A program made the translations under genes and the position numbers. DNA of 64,000 nucleotides from Deltaproteobacteria bacterium (lineage in GTDB: Bacteria; Desulfobacterota; Desulfomonilia; UBA1062): NCBI GenBank assembly GCA_017992605.1, contig JAGOOG010000009.1, forward strand, positions 28,649-92,648. Reading direction: 5' to 3'. Under the pieces are notes generated by a model. That model had not been told where the DNA came from, searched no databases, and saw only the letters and a list, made by a program, of their open reading frames with translations. Positions 36,734 through 46,329 of the stretch are shown piece after piece; within the stretch, counting starts at the first letter, position 1; every line of letters starts with the position of its first letter.

Positions 36734-37224
36734 TGGAGAGCGTGACGATGGCCCAACAGAACGAGACGGCGATATCCCTTTCGAACCAGTATGTCACATT
36801 TCAGCTGGGTGGGGAAACCTACGGGATATCCATCCTCAAGCTCAACGAGATCATCGCATACCAGAGCTGTACCACCATCCCCAATGTGCCGAGCTTCATA
36901 AAGGGCGTACTCAATCTCAGGGGCATCGTAGTCCCCGTCATCGACCTACGCGAGCGCTTCGGCATGGACATGAAGGACTATGACCAGTTCACGGTCATAA
37001 TGATCCTTGACGTGTCCGGCAGGATCATGGGGCTCGTCGTGGATGCCGTGAGCGATGTCATCACGTTGAACAGGGAAGATGTCAAGCCGCGTCCACACTT
37101 TTCGAACGGCATCAGCACCGAGTTCATTGCAGGCATGGGCATCAAGGACAACAAGTTCGTCATCCTTCTCGATGTGGACAAAGTGCTTTCCGATGAGGAA
37201 CTGAACATGGTCGATGGTGTATGA
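36733..37224 (+). CDS. cheW: Chemotaxis coupling protein CheW
   Basis: CheW links receptors to CheA. The 163-residue protein shows the canonical YVTFQLGGETYGISILKLNEII, PSFIKGVLNLRGIVVPVIDLRERFG and GLVVDAVSDVI elements. It starts at or next to the MCP stop (ATG 36733 overlaps TGA) and overlaps cheR by 4 bp. A second start at Met6 is possible. Confidence 0.95.
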   Translation: MESVTMAQQNETAISLSNQYVTFQLGGETYGISILKLNEIIAYQSCTTIPNVPSFIKGVLNLRGIVVPVIDLRERFGMDMKDYDQFTVIMILDVSGRIMGLVVDAVSDVITLNREDVKPRPHFSNGISTEFIAGMGIKDNKFVILLDVDKVLSDEELNMVDGV

Positions 37225-38075
37225 ATCCAACGCTGTGCTCGCAGTCGTATAACATCAGCGACAGAGAATTCCAGCTCTTCCGGAACATCATCTTCCGGGA
37301 GACCGGGATCCACATGTCCGACAGGAAGAGGAACATGATCGTCGCCCGCCTCTCCAAAAGGCTTCGGGCCCTGAATTTATCCAGTTTCTCGGACTATTAT
37401 CACTATCTCAACGAAAGCAGCGATGCAGGCAACGAGCTCATCAACCTCATCAACCGCATCACCACCAACAAGACCGATTTCTTTCGAGAGAGACACCATT
37501 TCGAGTTCCTCCTTTCCGAGGCCCTGCCAACCATCATGGAAGGGGCACGGTCGGGACGGGAGAAGCGGCTGAGGATCTGGTCAGCGGGATGCTCATCGGG
37601 GGAGGAGCCCTACAGCATTGCCATGACCGTGAGAGAGGCCTTTCACAACGAACGGGGTTGGGACATAAAGATCCTCGCAACCGATCTCGATACCGAGATC
37701 CTCGCCCAGGCATCCAGGGGCATATATCCGAGCCAGCAGATCATACCCGTGCCCATGAGCTACATCACCAAATACTTCGTGCGCAGGACAGAAGGGTACG
37801 AGGCAGGCCCGCAGATCAAGAACATGATCTCCTTCCGCAAGCTCAACCTCATGGACGCGTTGTTTCCCATGAAGAAGCCCTTCGACATCATCTTCTGCCG
37901 CAATGTCATGATCTATTTCAACGAACAGACCAAGGCCGAACTGGTGAAAAAGTTTCACCTCCATCTGAAGCAGGACGGATACATGCTCATCGGACATTCG
38001 GAGTCCCTCATGCACGCGAAGCACCTCTTCACGTTCATCAAACACACGATCTATCGAAAGGTGCAGCATGTATAA
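37221..38075 (+). CDS. cheR: Chemotaxis protein methyltransferase CheR
   Basis: Methylates receptor glutamates using SAM. The 284-residue protein has the N-terminal helical domain (FRETGIHMSDRKRNMIVARLSKRLRAL), INRITTNKTDFFRERHHF, and the SAM-binding site with RIWSAGCSSGEEPYSIAM and ATDLDTEILAQA. The conserved DIIFCRNVMIYF and MLIGHSES motifs also occur. It overlaps cheD by eight bases. Confidence 0.95.
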   Translation: MNPTLCSQSYNISDREFQLFRNIIFRETGIHMSDRKRNMIVARLSKRLRALNLSSFSDYYHYLNESSDAGNELINLINRITTNKTDFFRERHHFEFLLSEALPTIMEGARSGREKRLRIWSAGCSSGEEPYSIAMTVREAFHNERGWDIKILATDLDTEILAQASRGIYPSQQIIPVPMSYITKYFVRRTEGYEAGPQIKNMISFRKLNLMDALFPMKKPFDIIFCRNVMIYFNEQTKAELVKKFHLHLKQDGYMLIGHSESLMHAKHLFTFIKHTIYRKVQHV

Positions 38076-38664
38076 AAGATACAGCGAGAGATTCAGACGA
38101 GCCATGGTGATCATCCTCCCCGGCGAGTTCCATGTGAGCAGCCAGGATATCATAGCCACGGTCCTCGGCTCGTGCATCTCGGTCTGTATAAAGGACATCA
38201 AGTCCGGCATAGGCGGCATGAATCACTTCATGCTCCCCGGCGACGTGCGCTCCGAGGAGATGTTCCTTTCGGAATCGGCCAAGTACGGCATGTTCGCCAT
38301 GGAACAGCTCATCAACGAAATGATCAAGAAAGGGGGATCCCAGAGGCACTTTCAGGCGAAGGTATTCGGCGGAGGTCATGTGCTCAATTTCCGCAAGACC
38401 GACGGGAACGTCCCCGAATCGAACATTGACTTTGTCCGCGCCTTCCTCAAGATGGAGCAGATCGAGATCGTGAAAGAGGATGTGGGCGGGTATTCGGGCA
38501 GGAAGATCCTTTATTTCCCTGACACGGCCAAGGTCCTGCTCAAGAGGCTCAAGTCCACGGTGGACTCGAGGATCATCGAGGCGGAGCAGGCATACAAGTC
38601 AAAGCTCTTCCAGGACAAGGAAAAGTTACATGCGGAAGGCGGCGAGTTGACCTTCTTCGAGTGA
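38068..38664 (+). CDS. cheD: Chemoreceptor glutamine deamidase CheD
   Basis: Deamidates receptor glutamines and can stimulate CheC phosphatases. The 198-residue protein contains the catalytic Cys in ATVLGSCISVCIKD, then GGMNHFMLPGD (catalytic His) and KVFGGGHVL. No cheC is in the window. The C-terminal tail (SKLFQDKEKLHAEGGELTFF) is longer than usual and charged. Confidence 0.94.
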   Translation: MYKRYSERFRRAMVIILPGEFHVSSQDIIATVLGSCISVCIKDIKSGIGGMNHFMLPGDVRSEEMFLSESAKYGMFAMEQLINEMIKKGGSQRHFQAKVFGGGHVLNFRKTDGNVPESNIDFVRAFLKMEQIEIVKEDVGGYSGRKILYFPDTAKVLLKRLKSTVDSRIIEAEQAYKSKLFQDKEKLHAEGGELTFFE

Positions 38665-38671
38665 GAAGACC

Positions 38672-39748
38672 ATGGGCAAGATAAAGGTACTGATCATCGA
38701 CGATTCCGCGCTGGTGAGGAAACTCCTCAAGGACATCCTCGATTCCGACCCCGGCATTGAGGTCGTGGGGACCGCCCCCGATCCGGTCATTGCCGTACGC
38801 AAGATCAGAGAGGCCGAGCCCGATGTGTTGACCCTCGACATCGAGATGCCCAAGATGGACGGACTCACCTTTCTCGCCCGCCTCATGCGCACCTCGCCGA
38901 TGCCCGTGGTCATGTTCTCTTCTCTCACCGAGCAGGGGGCCGATGCCACGGTGAAGGCCCTTTCTCTCGGGGCCATAGACTTCCTGACCAAGCCCAGGAT
39001 CAAGATCAGCGAGGGCATCGAAGACCTGCGGATCGACCTCTGTTCAAAGGTGCGTGCCGCATCGTCGGCGAAGCTGAAGAAAGCGGTCTCTCCGCCGAAC
39101 CTCATCGTCCCCCCGAAGCTGGGCATGGATGCAATCCTCAAATCGGAGCGATCGACACCTGCAAGGGAAGGCGCGAAGATTCTGTTGATCGGTGCATCGA
39201 CCGGGGGGACTGTCGCCCTCGAACAGATCCTCAACAGGATGCCCGCCGACGCACCGCCGACCCTCATCGTGCAGCACATGCCACCGGTCTTCACCAATTC
39301 CTTTGCAAAGCGGGTCAATTCCCTCTCCGCCATGGACATCATCGAGGCCCAGGACAATGACGAGCTGAGGCAGGGTCAGGCATTGATCGCCCCCGGCGGC
39401 AGGCACATGATCGTGAACAAGGGACCCAGGGGATATTTCGTGCGGGTCAAGGAAGGCCCCCCCGTGAACAGGCATATCCCGTCGGTGGACGTGCTGTTCA
39501 GGTCGGCGGCCAATACCCTCGGCCCCAATGCCCTGGGCGTCATCCTCACCGGAATGGGTGACGATGGTGCCCGCGGCATGAGGGAGATGAAGGATGCCGG
39601 GGCGTTCACGATCGCCCAGGATGAGGAAAGCTGCGTCGTATTCGGCATGCCCAAGGTCGCTATCGAGATGGGTGGGGTGTGCAGAATCGTCACGCTGAAC
39701 TCGATGACCGACTTCATCATGGGGCTGGTCAGGAACAGCAAGGGCTGA
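38672..39748 (+). CDS. cheB: Protein-glutamate methylesterase CheB
   Basis: Removes receptor methyl groups when phosphorylated. The 358-residue protein has a receiver domain (LIIDDSALVR, phosphorylation Asp56 in LTLDIEMPKMDG, FLTKP) joined by a linker to the esterase domain. The catalytic triad is visible: Ser in IGASTGGTVAL, His in IVQHMPPVF, Asp in GMGDDGARGM. Eight bases separate it from cheD. Confidence 0.96.
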   Translation: MGKIKVLIIDDSALVRKLLKDILDSDPGIEVVGTAPDPVIAVRKIREAEPDVLTLDIEMPKMDGLTFLARLMRTSPMPVVMFSSLTEQGADATVKALSLGAIDFLTKPRIKISEGIEDLRIDLCSKVRAASSAKLKKAVSPPNLIVPPKLGMDAILKSERSTPAREGAKILLIGASTGGTVALEQILNRMPADAPPTLIVQHMPPVFTNSFAKRVNSLSAMDIIEAQDNDELRQGQALIAPGGRHMIVNKGPRGYFVRVKEGPPVNRHIPSVDVLFRSAANTLGPNALGVILTGMGDDGARGMREMKDAGAFTIAQDEESCVVFGMPKVAIEMGGVCRIVTLNSMTDFIMGLVRNSKG

Positions 39749-39796
39749 TCGACGCCTCCGGCCTGCTCCTGAAGAACGGTCCGGAACTGAACGACC

Positions 39797-41959
39797 ATGA
39801 ACGAACTTTGGAGCATCCTTATCATAGACCCGGTCAAGGCATCCGGCGGCCTTGCCAGGAGACTCTCCCGGAAAGGGTACCCTGCGATACATTCCAGCGC
39901 GTCGAGAGGGTGGCCTACCCGACTGAGGGGCAGGAAACCGGACCTTGTCTTCGTTTTCATGAACTCCAGAGAAGAACGGGGAATGAAGACCCTTCATGAC
40001 CTTCACGCCAGCTCTCCCGGATCCTGCGTCGTTGTCGCGGCCGACGCAGTGGACGGGTTCCTCGCCCTGGAATGCTTGCACCTCGGTGTCATGGACTACC
40101 TCGTCAGGCCGGTAACCGTTGACACGGTCGAGGAGTGCATTGCAAAGATTCAGGCCCGCCGCCGTTGCCTGTTCGCCGGCCTGGCCCCGGACACCGCGTG
40201 TGTGCTGGGCGAGCAGAAGAGACTCAGGTTCGAAAACGACCTCGAGAAACTCCCCTCCTATATCGATCAGGCGGTCATGAACGCCCGGAACATCTGCCCT
40301 GACATCGATATGCTCAAGATGGCACTCTCGGAGATGCTCATCAATGCCGTGGAGCATGGGAACCTCAATATAGGCATGGAAGAGAAGGCCGACGCAGTCA
40401 GGAAGGGAACCTTCGATGCTCTCCTGAAGGAGAGGCTCAAGAACCCCGACTACCGGAATCGCACCGTCACCCTCCAGGTCTTCATGGACAGGGACATGCT
40501 GGAGTACGTCATTGACGATGAAGGCGACGGCTTCGACTATCACAGGGAGTTCGACCCCGATCCTCATGCACATATCGGCAGCGGGCTCGGGGTTCAGCTG
40601 GCAAGGAACTTCTTCGACGAGGTCATCTACGAAGGGTGCGGCAACAGGGTGCGTCTCATCTGCCGCAGAAGGCACCAGGAGGGTCGGGAGGACGAACCGG
40701 TACCCATGATCCGTGACGACTTCTTCATGGCGCTCACCAGGTCCTTACCCTCGGGCCTGTGCATCGTGTCGGATCGTGACCGCGTCGTCACGTGGAACAG
40801 GATGGCCGAAGAGATCACCACCATCGAGGCCGGAGATGTCATCGGCATGGCCATCGACGAAGTGCCAGGCATCGTCCGGGATCTCCTCGCCGACACCAGT
40901 GACCGGCTTACCATGACCGGGGGCGGCGTGGAGACACGGATCTTTGAAAAGACCATCCGCACCATCGAGCCCGTCACGGGAGGCAGGTACACGGTGGTCC
41001 TCTTTGCCGATGCCACCGAGGCCGTCCGGCGGCACGAAGAGATGGAACGTCTCCTCATGGAGAGTGTGGAGACCAGGGACCTCATGGAGGAACAGGCCGC
41101 CCGTCTCACCATAACCCTTGCCGAGATGGAGGAAAAGAACGAGATCATCCGTTCCCAGAATCAGCGCATGATCGGCGAGCTGGAAATGGCGGCGAGACTC
41201 CAGAAGAGCCTGCTTCCCGACACCTTCGAAAACCTCAACGGCGTGAGTTTCACCTGCAGGTACATCCCTTCCATCCACATCGGGGGGGACCTCTACGACG
41301 TCGTCGATCTGGGAGGAGGGCAGTCCGGGTTCATCATAGCCGACGTGTCGGGCCACGGTGTTGCAGCGGCCCTCATTTCCTCCATGTTCAAGATGAGCTT
41401 CCATGCCCTGGCGGCCACCGTGGCAAGCCCCACCATCCTCATGCACATGCTCAACCGCGAGCTGAAGCCCGTGCTCGACGAAGACTACATCACCGCATTC
41501 TTCGTCATGACGGACAGGTGCAGCAAGAGCATCACCTACTCCAATGCCGGCCACCCCACCCCGCTCTTGTTCAAGCGTGCAACCGGCGAAATCAGGGAAC
41601 TCGATACCGATGGTTTCTTTCTCGGATCCTTCGATGACGGCTGCTACGAGGAGAAGGCAGAGACCGGCATCGAAAGGGGTGATGCCCTGCTGTTGTACAC
41701 CGACTGCATCATAGAGACCGAGAATGGAGCCGGTGAGCCGTATGGCAAGAAACGACTCATCGCGTGCTTCGGGCATGCCCTGTTGACCATGCGGGGCAAC
41801 GACGTCATCGACGCCATCGAGGCCGATGTGCGTGCCTTCAACTGCAGGGAAAGCCTGGATGATGACTTCACGGTGATGCTCCTGGAGTTCTGGGAAGAGG
41901 CCGATGCCGGCGAGGACCTTCCTGAAGGAGACGGATCGGGAGGTTTCGTCGAGTTCTGA
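39797..41959 (+). CDS. Fused degenerate receiver / RsbW-like kinase / PAS / PP2C-SpoIIE phosphatase
   Basis: A 720-residue four-part regulator. Residues 1-120 are a receiver fold without its key residues: Phe54 stands at the phospho-Asp position and Arg replaces the switch Lys (YLVRPV). Residues about 150-290 are a GHKL anti-sigma-kinase domain (EMLINAVEHGN, DEGDGFDY, GSGLGVQLARNFF). A PAS domain (ALTRSLPSGLCIVSDRDRVVTWNRMAEEI) and a coiled coil follow. The C-terminus is a PP2C-type phosphatase (IGGDLYDVVDLGGG, IADVSGHGVAAALISSM, DDDFTVMLLE). It could both phosphorylate and dephosphorylate the STAS proteins at the operon head. Convergent with the radical SAM gene, with no gap. Confidence 0.88.
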   Translation: MNELWSILIIDPVKASGGLARRLSRKGYPAIHSSASRGWPTRLRGRKPDLVFVFMNSREERGMKTLHDLHASSPGSCVVVAADAVDGFLALECLHLGVMDYLVRPVTVDTVEECIAKIQARRRCLFAGLAPDTACVLGEQKRLRFENDLEKLPSYIDQAVMNARNICPDIDMLKMALSEMLINAVEHGNLNIGMEEKADAVRKGTFDALLKERLKNPDYRNRTVTLQVFMDRDMLEYVIDDEGDGFDYHREFDPDPHAHIGSGLGVQLARNFFDEVIYEGCGNRVRLICRRRHQEGREDEPVPMIRDDFFMALTRSLPSGLCIVSDRDRVVTWNRMAEEITTIEAGDVIGMAIDEVPGIVRDLLADTSDRLTMTGGGVETRIFEKTIRTIEPVTGGRYTVVLFADATEAVRRHEEMERLLMESVETRDLMEEQAARLTITLAEMEEKNEIIRSQNQRMIGELEMAARLQKSLLPDTFENLNGVSFTCRYIPSIHIGGDLYDVVDLGGGQSGFIIADVSGHGVAAALISSMFKMSFHALAATVASPTILMHMLNRELKPVLDEDYITAFFVMTDRCSKSITYSNAGHPTPLLFKRATGEIRELDTDGFFLGSFDDGCYEEKAETGIERGDALLLYTDCIIETENGAGEPYGKKRLIACFGHALLTMRGNDVIDAIEADVRAFNCRESLDDDFTVMLLEFWEEADAGEDLPEGDGSGGFVEF

Positions 41960-43342
41960 TCATCCCCCCAGGTAAGGATTGAAATACCCTTTCCTGACCG
42001 GCACGGTTTCCATGACCTTCCTTATGCCTATTCCTGCGGGCAGTTTCTGCCCGAGCATCCCCAGGTAGGCATCCGGGTCCATGTTGAGATTCCGCCACTG
42101 GATCATGTCCACCCCTGTCTCCTCCACGAAGCGTTTCAAGGCCTGGGCCTCCCTGGGCACATCGGTGAGTCCGGGGAAAACGAACAGGTTCAAGGACACG
42201 AACTTTCTTCTGCTCTTCATCTCGTGCGCGCTTCGCGCCAGGGCCTCAAACGGGTATGATGGCCTGAAATAGGTCTCGTACGTCTGCCTCCTGGCGGAAT
42301 TCATGCTGATGCGCATGCTGTCGAGGCCGGCATCAGCGAGCTCGGCGACCTTCCGCGGCAGACTCGCATTGGTGTTCAGGTTGATGGTCCCCCTGGGCGT
42401 TGCCGAGCGAATGAGCCTGATGGCCTCCCTGATGGTCTCGCTCACCATGAGCGGCTCGCCCTCACACCCCTGGCCGAAGCTCACGACCGGCTCTGCCACA
42501 GCAGCGATGTGTGCGAGGGCGACCTCAGCAATCTCCTCGGGGCTCGGCACAAAGGTTATCCGTTCCTGTGGAGAGGGGGGCCTGTCTCCTGTCTGCCTGG
42601 AGATACACCCGATGCAGGATGCATTGCACGCGGGGGACGTGGGAAGCGGTGCTTCCTCCCTTCCCTGGAAAAGATTGAGCGCCGCGGGACACCCGTAGCA
42701 GGTGGCGCAATGCGTCAGGTGCTCCACGAGACGGTTGCGTGGAAACTCCAGCCTCCATCTGCGTATCCCTGCCTCCACCTGGGCGTGGTCGAACAGGTCC
42801 GGGTCCTGCCTGTGGGACTCGTCGGTCCTGAGCGCAGTCGTCACGAAACCGTCCTTCCACCCGACGGCCGTATACGCAAAGAGGGGGAGCTCTTTGACGC
42901 CTCCCGCACAATTCCATGCTGAGAGAAAGGTCTGCGTATGCGCTGCGGGCAGGAAGGCGGCCACGGCGAATACCGGCCGTGATCCATCATATGGGTTTTC
43001 CTCCAGGACAACGACCTCTCCTGTTTCGGGGTCCATCCCCACGGGGTGTCTCCCCGGCAGCACGTAGAGCTGAGATCCCCTGGGAAGCACCATGGTCTCC
43101 TCCTCCAAGACGGGAACGAGGTAGTCCCCGCTGCGTCCCACCAGGGCGAGGCCGGGAAAATCCATGATATTCCCTCCGCAGTCGGCAAAGAGGAGGCTGG
43201 GCGGTTGATCGGACATGGGCAGGATGTAGTCCATATCGTTCCTGAATGCAACAGCTTGTATACCACGACGGATCTCGGGTAATTCTTCCCCATCCATGGG
43301 GCATGATGCCCCAAGCTTTCCCCGTCGGACATGCAGGTCCAT
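41960..43342 (-). CDS. Radical SAM protein of unknown function
   Basis: A 460-residue protein. The radical SAM cluster motif is CNASCIGC (C-x3-C-x2-C), preceded by another Cys group (HCATCYGCPAAL). It is followed by barrel elements FGQGCEGEPLM, TINLNTNASL and GLDSMRISMNS. About 200 N-terminal residues form an unrecognised domain (DMDYILPMSDQPPSLLFADCGG, YVLPGRHPVGMDPETGEVV). The substrate is unknown. I chose the ATG at 43342, nine bases after AAGGA; ATG 43351 abuts that site. It is divergent from the formate dehydrogenase operon with 105 bp between. Confidence 0.8.
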   Translation of the reverse strand: MDLHVRRGKLGASCPMDGEELPEIRRGIQAVAFRNDMDYILPMSDQPPSLLFADCGGNIMDFPGLALVGRSGDYLVPVLEEETMVLPRGSQLYVLPGRHPVGMDPETGEVVVLEENPYDGSRPVFAVAAFLPAAHTQTFLSAWNCAGGVKELPLFAYTAVGWKDGFVTTALRTDESHRQDPDLFDHAQVEAGIRRWRLEFPRNRLVEHLTHCATCYGCPAALNLFQGREEAPLPTSPACNASCIGCISRQTGDRPPSPQERITFVPSPEEIAEVALAHIAAVAEPVVSFGQGCEGEPLMVSETIREAIRLIRSATPRGTINLNTNASLPRKVAELADAGLDSMRISMNSARRQTYETYFRPSYPFEALARSAHEMKSRRKFVSLNLFVFPGLTDVPREAQALKRFVEETGVDMIQWRNLNMDPDAYLGMLGQKLPAGIGIRKVMETVPVRKGYFNPYLGG

Positions 43343-43376
43343 GTCAACCATTCCTTATTTCAGGCTGTTGCATCTA

Positions 43377-43392
43377 TGGTACCGAATTTGCG
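43377..43392 (+). promoter_or_regulatory. Sigma-54 (-24/-12) promoter for the formate dehydrogenase operon
   Basis: TGGTAC, CGAAT, TTGCG matches the sigma-54 consensus TGGCAC-N5-TTGCW in eight of its main positions, with GG and GC exactly ten bases apart. It lies 56 bp upstream of the first gene of the operon (43448). Confidence 0.6.
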
Positions 43393-43447
43393 TGATCCAA
43401 TTCAGCTGATGGCTGTCAGCTCATCTTCATATATCGAGGAGGCCCCT

Positions 43448-44290
43448 ATGGGTGAGCATGCGCAGAACGTCTATACCCTGCGACCCGTCACGATAGCCCG
43501 CACGCTGCCGCAGATCACCGACCACCGCCTGTTCCAGCTGAAGCTCGACAACGGGTGTTCCTGGGACGAATTCGGTCACCAGCCGGGGCAGTTCATCGAG
43601 GTCTCAGTCTTCGGCAGGGGAGAGGCACCGATCAGCATCTCATCGCCTCCCACACGCTGCGACAACCTCGAGATCTGTGTCCGTCGCGCAGGCAAGCTGA
43701 CGAACGCCCTCTTCGAGTTGGGGAAAGGATCCAGGCTCCATATCCGGGGACCGTACGGCAGGGGGTTCCCGGTGGACAAGCTCAAAGGACACAAGCTGCT
43801 GCTCGTGGCTGGCGGCCTCGGGCTTGCCCCGTTGCGCTCGCTCCTCCTGTACGTCCTGGACAGGAGAAAGGACTTCGATGACCTCATCCTCATGTATGGC
43901 ACCAACAGCCCGGACAATGTGCTCTTCAAGTACGAGCTTCTCAGTTTCTTCGACCGCGACGACATCAAGTACCTCTACAGTGTCGATCGTGACGATGAGG
44001 GTATCTGGAAACAGTACGTGGGCGTCGTGACCGGACTCTTCGACCGCACCTCACTGTCCCCGGAGGATACGTATGCGGTTCTGTGCGGCCCCCCCGTCAT
44101 GTACCGCTTCGTCGTCGACCGGCTTCTCAAGCTGGGCTTTCCCAAGGACCACATCTACATGTCCCTGGAACGCATGATGAAATGCGGTGTAGGCAAGTGC
44201 GGGCACTGCGCGATAGGGAACAAGTACTGCTGCACCGACGGCCCGGTCTTCAGCCTCTCCGAGGTCGAGCACATAAAGGAGGCCATATAG
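43448..44290 (+). CDS. FAD/NAD(P)-binding Fe-S oxidoreductase, AsrB/HydG-like
   Basis: A 280-residue ferredoxin-reductase-type subunit related to anaerobic sulfite reductase B, hydrogenase gamma subunits and PyrK. It has the FAD-binding PISISSPPTR, the pyrophosphate loop VAGGLGLAPLRSLLLY, and NAD-binding LCGPPVMYRFVVD. The C-terminal 2Fe-2S cysteines are in MKCGVGKCGHCAIGNKYCC. It likely passes electrons between the formate dehydrogenase and NAD(P). Start ATG 43448 follows GAGGAGG; a longer frame upstream crosses the promoter. Two bases separate it from the FDH gene. Confidence 0.88.
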   Translation: MGEHAQNVYTLRPVTIARTLPQITDHRLFQLKLDNGCSWDEFGHQPGQFIEVSVFGRGEAPISISSPPTRCDNLEICVRRAGKLTNALFELGKGSRLHIRGPYGRGFPVDKLKGHKLLLVAGGLGLAPLRSLLLYVLDRRKDFDDLILMYGTNSPDNVLFKYELLSFFDRDDIKYLYSVDRDDEGIWKQYVGVVTGLFDRTSLSPEDTYAVLCGPPVMYRFVVDRLLKLGFPKDHIYMSLERMMKCGVGKCGHCAIGNKYCCTDGPVFSLSEVEHIKEAI

Positions 44291-44292
44291 CT

Positions 44293-46329
44293 ATGGCGCG
44301 CATACCAACCATTTGTCCCTTCTGTGGATGCGGGTGCAACTTCTACCTGGTCGTCCATGACGGCAGGGTCACGGGTGTCGAGCCCAGCCCGGGCAACCCG
44401 GTGAACAAGGGCATGCTCTGTGCCAAGGGGTGGAACTCCCACGAGTTCATCCACGCACCGGACAGGCTGACGGTCCCGCTCGTGAGGAAGAACGGCGAAC
44501 TGGTCGAGAGCACCTGGGACGAGGCCCTTGACCTCATCTGCACCAGGCTCACAGGCATCCGTGACACGCACGGCCCCGAAGCCCTGGGGTTCCTCTGCTC
44601 GGCCAAGGTCACGAACGAGGAAAACTACCTCTTCATGAAGCTCGCCCGCGGCGTCTTCAGGACCAACAACGTGGACCACTGCGCCCGGCTCTGACACAGC
44701 TCCACCGTGGCCGGTCTGGCCGCAGCATTCGGTTCTGGGGCCATGACAAATTCCATAAACGAGTTCGACGATGCCGACCTCTTCTTCGTCATCGGATCCA
44801 ACACTACCGCCCAGCACCCACTCATCGGATCCCGCATCATCAACGCGGTTGAGAACGGAGCCAAGCTCATCCTCTTCGATCCCCGGGAGATCCCGCTTGC
44901 CCAGTTCGCCACCCTGCACTTCAAGCAGAATCTCGGAACCGACGTGGCTGTGCTCAACGGCATCATGAACATCATCATACAGGAAGATCTCTGTGACAGA
45001 CTCTACGTGGAGTCCCGAACCGAGGGATTCGAAGACCTCAAAAAGCTCGTGACGCGCTACACCCCCAAGGCCGTCGAGCAGATCACCGGGATACGGGCCT
45101 CGGAGCTCTACCGGGCAGCCGTCATGTACGCCCAGGCGGACAAGGCCATGATCGTCTATGCCATGGGCATCACCCAGCACATCACCGGCACCGACAACGT
45201 GAAGACGCTCGCCAACCTCGCCATGCTCACGGGACACGTGGGAAGGCCCTCCACGGGCGTCAATCCGCTACGGGGTCAGAACAACGTCCAGGGGGCCTGT
45301 GACATGGGCGGGCTGCCCGGTGTCTTCACAGGGTACCAGCGGGTGAACGATCCGGCCACGGTCAAGAAGTTCGAGGATGCCTGGGGCGTAACCGAACTGA
45401 ACACGAAACCCGGCCTCACCATAACGGGCATGATCAATGCGGCCCACCAGGGTTCCCTCAAGGCGATCTACGTCATGGGAGAGAATCCGCTCACGAGCGA
45501 TCCGGACATCACCCACGTGGAGCACGCCCTTTCCAACCTCGAATTCCTCGTGGTTCAGGACATCTTCCTCTCCGAGACCGCGTCCCTTGCCGATGTGGTC
45601 CTCCCGGCGGCATCCTTTGCCGAGAAGGAGGGCACCTACGTCAACACCGAACGGCGGGTACAGCTGGCCCGTGCTGCGGTGCCGCCTCCGGGGCTTGCCC
45701 GCCCCGACTGGGTCATCATAGCCGAGCTGTGCGGCAGGCTCGGCCTGGCGGCCGATTACGGCGGGCCCGCAGAGGTACTGAAGGAAATCAATGCACTGAC
45801 CCCTTCGTACAAGGGCATTACCCATGCAAGGCTCTCCAGCGGTCACGGCCTTCAGTGGCCCTGCCCCAACGAAAACCACCCGGGCACCGAGTACCTGCAT
45901 CGCGAACAGTTCACCAAGGGCAAGGGCAGTTTCCTTCCCTGCGACTTCAAGCCAGCTGCGGAAACCCCTGATGATGAATATGACTTCATCCTTACCACGG
46001 GCCGCGTCTACTACCATTTTCACACCGGCACCATGACGAGGCGCATCGATATCCTCGAGCGCGAGGCACCTGAACCCCTCGTGGAGATCAATCCCGAAGA
46101 CGCCAAGAAGCTCGGCATCAGGAACAGCGACACGGTGGAACTGGAGTCCAGGAGGGGATCCATCAGGCTCAAGGCCGAGGTGACGCCCCGTGTGCCCAAG
46201 CGGGTTCTGTTCACCACCTTCCACTTCAGGGAGGCCCCGGTAAACAGGCTCACTAATTCGGCGTTCGATCCCGTGGCGGAGATCCCTGAATACAAGGTGT
46301 GCGCGGCAAGGATCAGGAGGTGCCCATGA
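44293..46329 (+). CDS. fdhA: Formate dehydrogenase catalytic subunit, selenocysteine-containing
   Basis: A molybdenum or tungsten bis-pterin enzyme oxidising formate or reducing CO2, 678 residues. The N-terminal 4Fe-4S site is CPFCGCGC with Cys43 (MLCAKG). Codon 134 is TGA (44692-44694) in DHCARL-U-HSSTVAGLA, exactly where FDHs carry Sec or Cys. A bacterial SECIS hairpin follows. The cofactor domain continues with FVIGSNTTAQHPLIGSRI, GVNPLRGQNNVQGACDMG, and the C-terminal pterin-binding part VELESRRGSIRLKAEVT. It would be mis-called as a 133-codon fragment plus a separate gene. Its stop overlaps the next gene by ATGA. Confidence 0.95.
44692..44723 (+). promoter_or_regulatory. UGA selenocysteine codon and bacterial SECIS hairpin
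   Basis: TGA at 44692-44694. A 6-bp stem (GTGGCC at 44707-44712 with GGCCGC at 44718-44723, one G-U pair) closes the loop GGTCT (44713-44717). The loop begins 18 bases after the UGA, the same distance and the same GGUCU loop as in E. coli fdhF, where SelB binds. Confidence 0.88.

Noticed and set aside
44692..44694. TGA read as a nonsense mutation or frameshift splitting the formate dehydrogenase
   Set aside because: The position is the family's Sec/Cys site, reading frame and motifs continue, and a SECIS hairpin with a GGUCU loop follows at the E. coli fdhF distance.
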